Shown here in pieces: positions 7,623 to 16,181 of a DNA stretch of 39,128 nt (its first letter is position 1; the number at the start of each line of letters is the position of its first letter). This DNA is from Prorocentrum cordatum (lineage: Eukaryota; Sar; Dinophyceae; Prorocentrales; Prorocentraceae). The position numbers were made by a program, and so were the translations under genes. The notes below the pieces were generated by a model. It was not told the DNA's origin. It saw nothing but the letters and a program-made list of their open reading frames with translations, and searched no databases. The stretch spans positions 142,811 through 181,938 of the forward strand of contig CAUYUJ010019344.1 of NCBI GenBank assembly GCA_963575745.1, read 5' to 3'.

Positions 7623-7818
7623 CCGAAATGGGCACGGAAGCAACGGGCACAATGCCCAACAGCATATGTTGTCCCGAACCAACAGCGGCCGCTGTTTGGC
7701 AGGCGGCCTTCTGTCTCAAATGGAAACAGGCCGCGGCGGCGCGGACAGCGAGCCCTGCTCAAAACGAGCAGGAACTGCTGTTGGGCATTGTACCCATTCC
7801 TTCCGTACCCATGTCGGT
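7623..7818. repeat. Inverted repeat, about 43-bp arms
   Basis: Arms at about 7623-7665 and 7776-7818 are inverted copies at roughly 90% identity, with a spacer of about 110 bp. The right arm reads LLGIVPIPSVPMSV on the plus strand and the left arm LLGIVPVASVPISG on the minus strand. A plus-strand frame across the right arm (QELLLGIVPIPSVPMSVVLV) looks protein-like, but the matching arm in opposite orientation makes a fold-back element equally likely. Confidence 0.6.
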
Positions 7819-7900
7819 CGTCCTGGTGGATGCGCTGCGGGGGATTTGCGACAGATTACATAAGGGGGAAGGCCAACTCTCTTCTGACGTGTGCGAGCAG

Positions 7901-7972
7901 GAGGAGGAGGAGGAGGAGGAGGAGGAGGAGGAGGAGGAGGAGGAGGGAGGAGGGAGGAGGGAGGAGGGAGGA
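7901..7972. repeat. GAG microsatellite
   Basis: About 70 bp of (GAG)n and GGGAGGA units. Flanking GC-rich DNA (7973-8117) contains no supported gene. Confidence 0.9.
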
Positions 7973-8129
7973 GCCTGCTCGCCGGCACCAGGTGCCGGGC
8001 CACCTCAGACGCGCCCAGGCGACTCCGACGGTGCTCCCTCCCCCCCCCACCCCGAGCGCCGAGGACTTCGAGGTCCACGAAGAGCGACCGCAGCGGGCAG
8101 AGCGACCTCCAGGGGCGGACAAGACTTTT

Positions 8130-8276
8130 AAGTCGGGCATCTCCTCCTACAGGGGGATTTTGGACGAAAACTGAAAAATAGTCAAAACAATCAAGCATAA
8201 TCAAACATACTATCAAGAAATAGTCCCGAGAGTGTTTTTTTCTGATGTTCCTCCTGCGGAGGGACAGGCCCGACTT
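8130..8276. mobile_element. Family 4 TIR element, copy D, with target duplication
   Basis: 147 bp bounded by AAGTCGGGCAT and GGCCCGACTT, with GACAAGA on both sides (8118-8124 and 8279-8285) as a likely 7-bp target duplication. The interior is A/T-rich, with several CAATCAAGCATAATC-like stretches. Confidence 0.75.
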
Positions 8277-8510
8277 AAGACAAGATGCGGGAAGACCTCC
8301 CCCCCCCGTGCAGCCAAACGCCCTTCAGGGGACAGCGGCCCGGAAAAACCCGGCCAGCACCAACCTGCAGAGGCTATGCAGGCGCAGCGCTCCCCATCGA
8401 GGACCGAAGAAGGGGCAACTCGCTGGTCGGCCTAGCAGCTGCACATCGTCTGACCGACCCCTGGCCCCACTCGCGCTGCCTTGGCCCGACGGGCCGACTT
8501 ACCTACCTTG

Positions 8511-8664
8511 AGGTCGGGCATGTCCTCCCAAAGGCGTATGTTGTTCGAAGACTGAGCCATAATAAAAAACAGATTCAGTCATAGTCCAAGAAGAATCTAA
8601 ACCTCGTCCCCTGACTATGGTTCAATACCTGTGTTTGCTTCCTGTAGAGGGACATGCTCGATTT
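8511..8664. mobile_element. Family 4 TIR element, copy E, with target duplication
   Basis: About 154 bp bounded by AGGTCGGGCATGTCCTCC and AGAGGGACATGCTCGATTT. CCTACCT is present on both sides (8502-8508 and 8668-8674). On the minus strand this places CCAG|GTAGGG at the start and CAAG|GTAGG at the end, the arrangement expected of an introner that makes its splice sites from duplicated target. Confidence 0.75.
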
Positions 8665-8790
8665 AACCCTACCTGGACGGAGATAGGTGAGCCCTCCTTC
8701 GGGCTCCGCGGGGCCTACGCCCACCTGGGAGGGTGGTCTGGCGGGGGCTGAGATACCACAGCCCAGTGGGGATGGATATATGTCAGACGG

Positions 8791-8911
8791 TGTTTCTTTC
8801 TCTCGTTCTTTCTCTCTCTCTCTCTGTTTCTATGTTTTTGTTCTCTCCCTCTCTCTATCTCTCTCTCTCTCTCCCTTTCTCTCTTCCTCTCTCTCTCTCT
8901 CTCTCTCTCCT
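8791..8911. repeat. CT dinucleotide microsatellite
   Basis: About 120 bp of (TC)n with TTTC and TGTTT interruptions. It adjoins the minus-strand coding segment at 8912-9393 and is probably intronic. Confidence 0.9.
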
Positions 8912-9393
8912 GCGACATCGAGCTCTGCGCAGCCTCTGGAGATCGACGGTGGGCGAGTGCCGCACACGCCTGGCGCACACCGAGCACTCTGCCGCGCCCC
9001 TCTGCTGCTCCTCCTCCGGCCCGGCGCCTTCGGGAGCAACACAGCGGCGACAGGCCACGGGCGAGACCGAGACGGGGGGGGGGGCGCTTCCGCCAGAACC
9101 CTCCGCGACCTCTCCAGCTGCGCGGCGTCGCAGGCGCCCGTGACGCTCGGCGGCGGCGGCGGCACCGCCGCCTCGGGGCGCACCTCGGCCCCCGCCCGCC
9201 CCGCGCGGCCGCGGCCCCGGCCCCCGTGGCCGCGGCCCCGGCCCCCGTGCGCCGCCGCCACGAGCGCCAGGCAGACCATCGCCACCAGCCCCGCCGCGGC
9301 CACGAGGCCCAGGGCGCGCCGCGGCGAGGGCTCCGGCGCCGCCGCGAGCTTCCCCGCGCCTCTCGGGGGGGCCATGTGGGGCTCCCCTGACAT
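8912..9393 (-). CDS. N-terminal exon, putative membrane-anchored protein
   Basis: The minus strand starts with ATG at 9393. Residues 1-26 are polar with basic residues just before a hydrophobic stretch at about 27-48 (LGLVAAAGLVAMVCLALVAA). This is followed by a glycine and arginine-rich linker, a proline run and GACDAAQLERSRRVLAEA. The arrangement suggests a type II signal anchor, with the bulk of the protein in the lumen. Nearly all codons end in G or C. An 11-G run at 9074-9084 (plus strand) sits where the high-GC3 frame changes: beyond it the coding-like frame reads EEEQQRGAAECSVCARRVRH, then SPTVDLQRLRRARC. An indel error, a true frameshift or an intron there would each explain this. The segment ends in a CT tract. 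The enzyme or family cannot be named from the N-terminus. Confidence 0.5.
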
Positions 9394-9439
9394 CTGAGGG
9401 TCTCGGGAGTCGTGAAGCCGCACCTGTGGGTCGTGTTTC

Positions 9440-9605
9440 TTTTCGCTGGCCTTGTGTTTTGGGTTGCGTCTTGTGTTGTGTTGTGCGTGTCTTGTTTGTC
9501 TGTAAGATACCTTGCTTGTTTGTAAGATGCCTTGTTTTCTCTGAAATACGTAGTGTGTTTTGTAAGGTGTCTTGTTTTTCTTGTGCACCGCCTTGTCTTT
9601 TCTTC
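9440..9605. repeat. Degenerate TGTCTTGTTT minisatellite
   Basis: T/G-rich irregular repeats of about 30 bp containing TGCCTTGTTTT, TCTTGTTTGT and GTAAGAT. It is upstream of the membrane-anchored segment on the minus strand and may be 5' leader or intron. Confidence 0.6.
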
Positions 9606-10476
9606 TTGCGGCGTCATGGAAATTGACCGCGACCGCTTTCGCATGGGACGAAAGATCTTTCGTCTACGGAGGTCCGACGACGTGAAGATTGCCAGCTCCC
9701 CAGCGGGTGGGAAGGGGACCCCACCATGGTGGCCCAGGCCAGAGAGGAAGACAAGGATGCGCGGGAAGGATGCAGGGGCCTTAGGAGGCCCATGGAAGCG
9801 TTGTTCCAGCGAGGTTGGCCAGCGAAAGTCGCTGAGCATGGACCGAGGGGGCGAGGATGCAAAAGGGTACCTTTGGGAAGGCTGCCCATCCTTACTGTGC
9901 GAGTTGACTGGAGGGGGACGGGACGGGAGGAGGGAGAGATCTCTGTAGAGGGCAAAAGCACCACCCTCATAGTAACCACCCCAGCAAGCGAGGGTGTTTA
10001 GGACACGCACCCAGAGAAGGCATCGAACCGGGCCGGGCTGTCTGACAAGAAACGCCCAAGGCCGTTCCGCAAACGCCGCTTGTCGGTTCTGGGTGCCTTC
10101 TGCTTCCTGCCCGTGACTCGTGGGACCCAGAGGTCCGAGGGTATGCTTTCTGCCACTCCTGGCGGCTCGTCCTGCATGTCGGTTTCCGGGGCCCGGCCCG
10201 CTCTCGGGCCCGGGGACCACCAAGAACGGACCAAGGACGACACTCACCAGCCCTGCATGGGGAGAAGGGGTCGGAGCCTCTGGGGCCGCGGACTGAAAGA
10301 TCAGCTCGGCGGATGGCTGGGGCGAGATCACTCCGAAGGGCGCGAGGGGAGACTGAACAATTGCGTCCCGCAAGCGTGCAGCTGCGACTTAGCCTGCCAA
10401 GCGTCTAACTGACACAATTGCGAACCCAAGGCTGAGGACGAGGAGGGGAGGGGTAGGATCTCTACAGCCTGGGGTG
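9606..10476. other. Unique sequence with weak minus-strand exon signal
   Basis: No repeat family is recognised. A minus-strand frame stays open from 10373 to about 9600 but its composition is not strongly coding. One possible exon ends at 10248, where GGGCTG is followed by a good donor, GTGAGTG; before it the frame reads ISPQPSAELIFQSAAPEAPT. A plus-strand frame starting ATGGAAATTGACCG (9616) is also open for about 110 codons. I cannot choose between strands. Confidence 0.25.
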
Positions 10477-10640
10477 AAGTCGGGCCTGTCCCTCTACAGG
10501 AGGGGTCTTCAAACATAGTCCCAAAATCATCCGGGGACGATGCTTGCAGACCATTTCTGCGCATGGGGGGAGCATTCATTTTTTATAAGTATTTGGAACT
10601 TTTCGCCCAGAGTCCCCCTGCAGGGGGACAGGCCCGACTT
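10477..10640. mobile_element. Family 4 TIR element, copy F
   Basis: 164 bp bounded by AAGTCGGGCCTGTCCCTCTA and GGGGGACAGGCCCGACTT; CTGGGG occurs close outside both ends (10469-10474 and 10645-10650), a possible target duplication. This copy has the best preserved inverted ends. Confidence 0.75.
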
Positions 10641-10680
10641 GAATCTGGGGAGGGCGGGGGTCACACCGACCTGGGCTTCA

Positions 10681-10724
10681 TGCCGGGCCGGGGAGTGGCG
10701 AGCTCGCCACTCCCGGGCCCGGCA
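10681..10724. other. 44-bp near-perfect palindrome
   Basis: The inner 24 bases (10691-10714, centre AGCT) are a perfect palindrome; the outer arms TGCCGGGCC and GGCCCGGCA extend it to 44 bp with one mismatched pair. With no loop it would extrude as a cruciform. No function can be assigned. Confidence 0.9.
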
Positions 10725-10751
10725 TGGGGCCATTTTTCTGGTTATACGCGA

Positions 10752-10818
10752 AACCCTTTCGAGCGTCACCGAATTCTTCTCGTCTTGGCCACGCGCAACC
10801 CTTTCGAGCGTCACCGAA
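10752..10818. repeat. 22-bp direct repeat pair
   Basis: Exact copies starting AACCCTTTCGAGCGTCACC at 10752-10773 and 10797-10818, 45 bp apart, in a region where all frames are open. Very GC-rich DNA with CGCGGCG runs follows (10850-10925). Confidence 0.85.
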
Positions 10819-10919
10819 AGCCTTGGCTGTGTTGTGCACACTCTTAGGGAGGCGGGCGGGCGCCGCGCCCCCCGCGCGGCGCGCGGGCGCCGCCCCCTCC
10901 CGCGCCCGAGCCCGCGCCC

Positions 10920-10981
10920 CGCGGCGTAATTGATGGGGGGGGAGCTGTAGGCCGGGAGGCGGCACGGAGCGCCATAGCAGG
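10920..10981 (-). CDS. Possible exon following an introner
   Basis: Directly after the 3' splice-like CCCCTTCAG of the repeated intron at 10982-11096, the minus strand reads CYGAPCRLPAYSSPPINYAA. The frame continues into GC-rich, arginine and alanine-rich sequence without a clear end. The presence of the intron family is the main support. Product unknown. Confidence 0.25.
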
Positions 10982-11096
10982 CTGAAGGGGCTCCAGGACA
11001 CACAAAGAAATACACACAATTAAAAGGATTCCCCATGTTTTCCCATCTTTTCTGGGTTTTTCCCCATATCCTAAGGATTGGGGTTCTTGTTATTAC
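10982..11096 (-). other. Repeated intron-like element (introner), copy 2
   Basis: About 115 bp, minus strand from GTAATAAC (11096) to CCCCTTCAG (10982). It shares its 3' end, TGTGTGTATTT, and the ATGGGGAA / CCCAGAAAAGATGGGAAAA motifs with the intron at 2251-2407. The donor here is a canonical GT; the first copy's is not evident. Confidence 0.55.
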
Positions 11097-11154
11097 TCTG
11101 ACGCCTCCCACTGCTCCTCCTTCCTCCTCCCTCCCGCTCGCGCCTCCCTCCTCC

Positions 11155-11425
11155 CAATGATAATCACAATATAAGACAAGACAAGATAAGATACTACAAG
11201 ATAAGATAAGATAGCACAATATATGATAAGGTAAGATAAGATATATGACAAGGTATGTTAATATATAAGATAAGACAGCCTATGGAGTAATTAGATAAGA
11301 CAAGATATGATGCGATAAGATGAGTTGATATAAGATAAGCTAAGACAAGATAAGAGATTTCAAGATAAGATAAGATAGAGGGTAATAAAGGTAAGATAAG
11401 ATAGGACTCGATAAGATAAAATGAA
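11155..11425. repeat. Degenerate ATAAG pentanucleotide repeat
   Basis: About 270 bp of GATAAGATAAG-type repeats with many substitutions. It is non-coding. Confidence 0.85.
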
Positions 11426-11480
11426 ACTCACTCTCACTCAGACTCACTCACAATCACATTCACTCACACTCACACTCTCT
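11426..11480. repeat. CACTCA hexanucleotide repeat
   Basis: Short run of CTCACTCAGACTCACTCACA type. The same motif returns after the satellite (12255-12375), so the satellite is bracketed by it. Confidence 0.8.
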
Positions 11481-11481
11481 C

Positions 11482-12245
11482 ATGATCACAAAACGCTGCC
11501 AGGGGCATCATTTGGGAGCCCCAAGGGGGAGCCACCCTGGCTGATCTCACGAGCCCGTTCGCGCCGATTTTGGTGGGACGTCTCAGCTAAAATTGCCGTT
11601 TGGCCTCCCCAACATGTCTCTCTTGAGAGCCTCATGGTCACAAAACGCTGCCAGGGGCATCATTTGGGAGCCCCAAGGGGGAGCCACCCTGGCTGATCTC
11701 ACGAGCCCGTTCGCGCCGATTTTGGTGGGACGTCTCAGCTAAAATTGCCGTTTGGCCTCCCCAACATGTCTCTCTTGAGAGCCTCATGGTCACAAAACGC
11801 TGCCAGGGGCATCATTTGGGAGCCCCAAGGGGGAGCCACCCTGGCTGATCTCACGAGCCCGTTCGCGCCGATTTTGGTGGGACGCCTCAGCTAGAATTGC
11901 CGTTTGGCCTCCCCAACATGTCTCTCTTGAGAGCCTCATGGTTACAAAACGCTGCCAGGGGCATCATTTGGGAGCCCCAAGGGGGAGCCACCCTGGCTGA
12001 TCTCACGAGCCCGTTCGCGCCGATTTTGGTGGGACGCCTCAGCTAAATTGCCGTTTGGCCTCCCCAACATGTATCTCTTGAGAGCCTCATGGTCACAAAA
12101 CGCTGCCAGGGGCATCATTTGGGAGCCCCAGGGGGGGTCCACCAGGGGCTTCATAGTCACCAAACGCTGCCAGGGGCAGCATTTTGGCTTCCCAAAGAGG
12201 AGTCGACCCGGGCCTCCTAGTCGCCAGACACTGCCAGGGGCACCA
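11482..12245. repeat. 152-bp tandem satellite
   Basis: Four nearly identical units (starts of AAACGCTGCC at 11491, 11643, 11795, 11947 and 12098; spacings 152, 152, 152 and 151) followed by two shortened, diverged units. The first copies differ at only a few positions, so amplification or homogenisation is recent. The period is not a multiple of three. No gene function is supported. Confidence 0.95.
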
Positions 12246-12249
12246 TTGG

Positions 12250-12431
12250 GATTCAGACTCGCACCCAGACTCACTCATACACAAGCTCACTCACACTCAG
12301 ATTCATTTCTTCAGAGTCAGGCACACGCAGACGTACCCATACTCAGACTCACCCACACTCAGGCTCACCTAACCCAGACTCCGTCAGAAGCCAGTAGCGA
12401 AGAGAGCAGAGAGGAGAGAGAGAGAGAGAGC

Positions 12432-12487
<56 letters not shown>

Positions 12488-12572
12488 AAGAGAGCGGGAG
12501 AGAGCGAGAGAAAGAGAGAGAGAGAGAGAGCGCACGAGCGCGAGCGCGAGCGCGAGCGCGAGCGCGAGCGCG

Positions 12573-12614
<42 letters not shown>
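12250..12614. repeat. CACTCA and GA microsatellites up to the gap
   Basis: CACTCA-type repeats to about 12375, then (GA)n with CGAGCG interruptions up to the run of Ns. Confidence 0.9.
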
Positions 12615-12714
12615 NNNNNNNNNNNNNNNNNNNNNNNNNNNNNNNNNNNNNNNNNNNNNNNNNNNNNNNNNNNNNNNNNNNNNNNNNNNNNNNNNNNNNN
12701 NNNNNNNNNNNNNN
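12615..12714. other. Assembly gap of 100 N
   Basis: Exactly 100 Ns between a GA tract and a CCT tract. The true gap length is unknown, as 100 is a common placeholder. Confidence 0.99.
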
Positions 12715-12753
12715 CCTCCTCCTCCTCCTCCTCCTCCTCCTCCTCCTCCTCCT
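12715..12753. repeat. CCT microsatellite
   Basis: Thirteen CCT repeats beginning at the gap edge; probably continues into the gap. Confidence 0.9.
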
Positions 12754-12975
12754 CCTGCTCCGACCTCCCCCCGAAAGATGCCCTCGGAGGTCGCTCGGAG
12801 GATCTCCAGAGGTCGAGTCGGGGATCGGCTGCAGGCTTGATTTCCCCCCTACATAGGTCTTTCCGTCGAGGCTACGGAATGCTCCGTAGATCTATCGAGC
12901 ACTCTGTGCAGTTGTCGTGGGTTCGACGGGGAACTGAATTCTGGGATAGATCAATGATGTAGTCGATTCCCTACT
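12754..12975. other. Unique stretch, no gene seen
   Basis: Contains inverted CTCCGA/TCGGAG motifs and CTACGGAATGCTCCGTAG (12872-12889), a short hairpin. No coding segment is supported. Confidence 0.4.
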
Positions 12976-12978
12976 CGA

Positions 12979-13286
12979 AGATGATGAGGATGATGATGCT
13001 GATGATGGTGATGATCATGATGCTGATGATGATGCCGATGATGATGATGATGCTGCTGATGATGATGATGCTGATGATGCTGATGATGATGATGCTGATG
13101 ATGATGCTGATGGTGCTGATGATGATGGCGGTGGTGATGATGCTGACAATGACGATGACGATGACGATGATGATGATGGTGGTGGTGGTGATGATGCTGA
13201 TGATGCTGATGATGCTGATGCTGATGATGGTGATGATGATGCTGATGATGATGCTGATGATGATGATGCTGATGATGATGATGATG

Positions 13287-13356
<70 letters not shown>

Positions 13357-13357
13357 G

Positions 13358-13389
<32 letters not shown>

Positions 13390-13430
13390 GCATCAGCATC
13401 ATCACATCATCATCATCATCATCATCATCG

Positions 13431-13506
<76 letters not shown>
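12979..13506. repeat. GAT/ATC inverted microsatellite, about 530 bp
   Basis: The left half is (GAT)n with GCT and GGT interruptions; the right half is (CAT)n. The change is a clean inversion at 13286/13287 (GATGATCATC). The whole forms one imperfect palindrome with arms of about 250 and 220 bp. Methionine, isoleucine and serine runs read from it are artefacts. Confidence 0.95.
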
Positions 13507-13508
<2 letters not shown>

Positions 13509-13639
13509 CCGCGAAGGGCGGCGGGCGCGACGGCGAGGGCGGGAGCGCAGAGGGCGTGGGGGGGACGCCTGCGTCATGCGCACTGGGGCGAAGCCGACGA
13601 CGCCGGCCCTACCGCTGTTGGTCTCGTAGACCACCTCCC

Positions 13640-13910
13640 ACCTCAGCGCGGGGCCGGGTGCACAGGATTCGGGTGGAAATGGACCTCTTCGATCTCAGCC
13701 AGAGCCGCCTTCGGGCACCAATGGCCGTCAGGCTCCGGGACGCGACGATCACGAGAACGCCGCCCGGGGACCGCACCGCATTGAGGCCCCGCTCCAACGC
13801 GATCGCTCCAACGCCGCCCGGGGACTGCACAGTTGTTGTTGGCTCTGAGGGCCGAAAACTACGCACCGTACAACTCTGGGGTCGAGGGCGGGACGGTCTG
13901 CGGGAAGAAT
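13640..13910 (+). CDS. Possible exon, unknown protein
   Basis: The plus strand reads VHRIRVEMDLFDLSQSRLRA, then PMAVRLRDATITRTPPGDRT, with mostly G/C third positions. TPPGD occurs twice (about 13757 and 13813), reflecting a repeated ACGCCGCCCGGGGAC. It fades into an AGC/ATC-rich stretch. It is the main plus-strand exception to the minus-strand bias here. The minus strand is also open, so support is modest. Confidence 0.3.
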
Positions 13911-14228
13911 CAGCAGCAGCAGCATCACTGTCACTATCAACATCGACATCAACATCCGCATCATCACCACCATCATCATCGTCCTGGCTTTGGTTTTGCT
14001 GCTTTTCCTGCTCCTGCTGCCGATGATGCTGACGCTCCCTTATCTGGTCGCGAGGAGGCTGCCGGGCGGTCCGCTTGGCCACGCAGCGGCACCTCTCGGA
14101 GTCGAGCAGGAGCTGCTCATCACCTGTGGGTCTCCTACCGCGTGCGAAGCCTACTGTCAGGAATCCTTGATTAGAGTTTCGCGGCGGCGGCCCCGGCGAC
14201 ACGCTATGCCTTGCGCGCGAACAGCGTA

Positions 14229-14249
14229 CCGCTCCGCTCTTCGGAGCGG
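14229..14249. other. Short GC hairpin
   Basis: CCGCTCCG and CGGAGCGG pair perfectly around a 5-base loop. Surrounding sequence (14040-14385) has no supported gene. Confidence 0.7.
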
Positions 14250-14385
14250 GAGGCTGGGAAAGGCTCGACGCTGAGGGATTATGACGTGCATCGCGCGTCG
14301 TGCCGAAGAGCGCGGGGTAAGCCAGAACTTGCGCCGCAACGCGGTAAGTCAAAGTTCCTGACCGTAACGCTGCCACCCTCCCCGA

Positions 14386-14431
14386 GGGCCGCGGGGGTGG
14401 CATAACATAATGCCCCTCCACCCCCCGCGGC
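14386..14431. other. Inverted repeat GCCGCGGGGGTGG
   Basis: GCCGCGGGGGTGG and CCACCCCCCGCGGC face each other across a loop of about 18 bases containing CATAACATAATG. Confidence 0.7.
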
Positions 14432-14463
14432 ATTGTGGTTCTGGCACCACCGCAGCGTCCGCG

Positions 14464-14575
14464 CGCACGACGACGACGACGACGACGAGCGACGAGCGAC
14501 GAGCGACGAGCGACGACGACGACGACGAAGACGGCGACGACGACGACGATGGCGACGGCGACGACGACGACGACG
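14464..14575. repeat. GAC/GCGAC microsatellite
   Basis: About 110 bp of (ACG)n with GAGCGAC units. Related tracts are at 38150-38313. Open frames across it are artefacts. Confidence 0.9.
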
Positions 14576-15092
14576 TTTTCAAAGACAAGTCGGGGAGCAC
14601 GTTTTCGAGGACAAGGTGAGAAGAGCCGACTTTGAGTCCCCCCCCAGGCCGAAGCCAGAGGATCGAGTGGGATCGAGGATCGAGGAGGATGGAGTGGGGA
14701 TCGAAGATCGAGGCTTCAGGGCGTTTTAGTTGCTGTGGACCTCTCTGACGGCCCTCCGGCTCGGGAGAGGACGAGGGCCGCTGGAGGAGGAGACTGATGC
14801 ACTGCTGTCGTGGGTTTTCCTGGACCTGGCACCCTTGAAACTTTTCGAGAGCACTGCGAACGAGTCCACAGATACGTGCCTGCGAACAGGCTGCACCAGA
14901 TCCCGTCCGAGGGGCGAACTGCGAACTGATCCACCGAGACGTTCCTGCGAACAGGTCGCACCAGCTCCCGCTCGAGGGTTGCTCTGGGAAGCCAGCACAG
15001 CCGTTGCCTGGCACATATTCTCGCTCGGCGTTTTTGATATACGCGAGTCGAAGATGTCGATATCCTCATGTAGCAACTGATTTGCCGAACCT
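14576..15092. repeat. 3' flank of methyltransferase with a tandem duplication of about 67 bp
   Basis: Two copies of a segment with TGCGAACAGG-GCACCAG-TCCCG occur at about 14865-14935 and 14936-15000. All frames on the minus strand are open but none is clearly coding. It is downstream of the methyltransferase stop on the same strand and could hold its 3' UTR. Confidence 0.5.
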
Positions 15093-16070
15093 TTAAAATG
15101 TGATCTCCCGAGCCCTGGATGGTGGACCCACGCTGCCTCCGCCGCTGGATTTCCCTTGACACCCACCGCCACCACCGCCAGGGCGGGGTCCTTGTGGCTG
15201 CCCGTGTATTGCAACAATCATCGCCATTGACTGGGGCACCTCCCTCCGGAAAATCTTTGAGAGCTGAATGCTGTTCGTGATGTTCACCGTGCCACAGCCT
15301 GACTGCTGCAGCAGGGGTGCAGCATCGTCCACCGGCGCAGGGCCAACAATCACACTGCCCGGTGCGGCAAGGGCGGCGGCTGCATTCAGAGCTGCCAGGC
15401 GGGCCGCCGCAGGCCAGGTAGTCAGGGCACCGTCCAGCACGAAGAGGGCAGGCTTCTGCGAGTTCATGGCCGGCGCAATTGCGTCCACCAGAGCAGCCGC
15501 CGTGAGCTCCTCGTGCACAGCCACGGCCAGGCGGTTCACCAGGCAGCGGGCACGAGCTCCAGTCCCTTCCAGCGCCGCGCACTTTGCCTCGTGCACCGTG
15601 CCCTCATCTACCTCGATAAATCGCATCTGCGGCGGCAGCTCCAAGCGGAACACTCGACAGTCCATTCCGGAACCAAGAAGGACAATTTGCCGCATGCGCT
15701 GCTTCAAAGAGTCCATGACGAAGCGATACATAAAAGCACACCTCACCCCCTCAATTACGGTGAGCTTCTCATGCTCTGTCTCGGCAGTACGTACCAAGTT
15801 CTGTAGCTCGGGCGCTCTGTGCAATGACTCAACTAAACCGCGTGCGTATGGGTCTCGGCACAACGGCGTACCGGGCACAGGACCTTCCAATTTTACCGCT
15901 TCGCTTCGCCAAAATGCCTGTGGCAATGTCCTCAAGCGCTGCTCGTCTGACAGAACCGCTGTACATCTGTGCTGAACCACAACTCCGCGAAAGGCATTGC
16001 ACCTCTTCAGTATGCGACCAGGGGAGCCACAAGGCAAGAGGCTCCAGCACTTACTAGCCGCTGCGTGCAT
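15093..16070 (-). CDS. SAM-dependent methyltransferase, LCMT/PPM1-like
   Basis: Encodes 325 aa from the ATG at 16070, close to the roughly 300-aa family norm. Landmarks of the leucine carboxyl methyltransferase-like class I family (Pfam LCM type) are in order: DPYA at residues 73-76; the glycine-rich SAM motif LLGSGMDCRVFRL at 131-143, as in the family's LGAGLDTRAYRL; the acidic IEVDEGTVHEAKCAAL at 152-167; FVLDGALTTWP at 210-220, matching the family's FVAEGVLMYL position. The last 35 residues are glycine-rich and atypical. It would transfer a methyl group from SAM; the substrate is unknown and need not be protein phosphatase 2A. The frame is open upstream to 16274, but a probable spliced-leader relic at 16170-16181 argues for a start below it. 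An alternative has a GTAAGT...CAG intron (15972-16054) with a start at 16156. Third-position GC is lower than in neighbouring coding segments. Confidence 0.85.
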   Translation of the reverse strand: MHAAASKCWSLLPCGSPGRILKRCNAFRGVVVQHRCTAVLSDEQRLRTLPQAFWRSEAVKLEGPVPGTPLCRDPYARGLVESLHRAPELQNLVRTAETEHEKLTVIEGVRCAFMYRFVMDSLKQRMRQIVLLGSGMDCRVFRLELPPQMRFIEVDEGTVHEAKCAALEGTGARARCLVNRLAVAVHEELTAAALVDAIAPAMNSQKPALFVLDGALTTWPAAARLAALNAAAALAAPGSVIVGPAPVDDAAPLLQQSGCGTVNITNSIQLSKIFRREVPQSMAMIVAIHGQPQGPRPGGGGGGCQGKSSGGGSVGPPSRAREITF

Positions 16071-16169
16071 CGCGTGAGCTGCACTGCCCGAGTGGCCCAG
16101 TGCAGGACCGAACAGATGAGTGGCGGCGGCGGCCCATCTGCAGCAGAGCAGCACATGGAGCCGGCACGG

Positions 16170-16181
16170 CTTGAGCCAAAA
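16170..16181 (-). promoter_or_regulatory. Probable relict dinoflagellate spliced leader
   Basis: The minus strand carries TTTTGGCTCAAG, identical to the last 12 bases of the conserved dinoflagellate spliced leader. Further upstream TCGGTA resembles the leader's TCCGTA with a small indel. It lies about 100 bases before the methyltransferase start. Such relics mark genes that passed through a trans-spliced mRNA and were reinserted. Confidence 0.6.

Noticed and set aside
8715-10373. A 552-codon open frame on the minus strand
   Set aside because: It runs through a TGTCTTG minisatellite, a GC-rich exon in another frame and a CT tract; the coding signal changes along it, so it is not one gene.
12181-12200. 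CATTTTGGCTTCC as another spliced-leader relic
   Set aside because: It lacks the CTCAAG end and is part of the diverged satellite.
12981-13784. Long Met/Ile/Ser frames across GAT/CAT repeats
   Set aside because: Pure trinucleotide tracts stay open by necessity; no non-repeat protein sequence is joined in the same frame with support.
13556-14026. Full 156-codon plus-strand gene
   Set aside because: Only the middle has coding-like composition; both ends are repeat-driven, so only 13640-13910 was kept as a possible exon.
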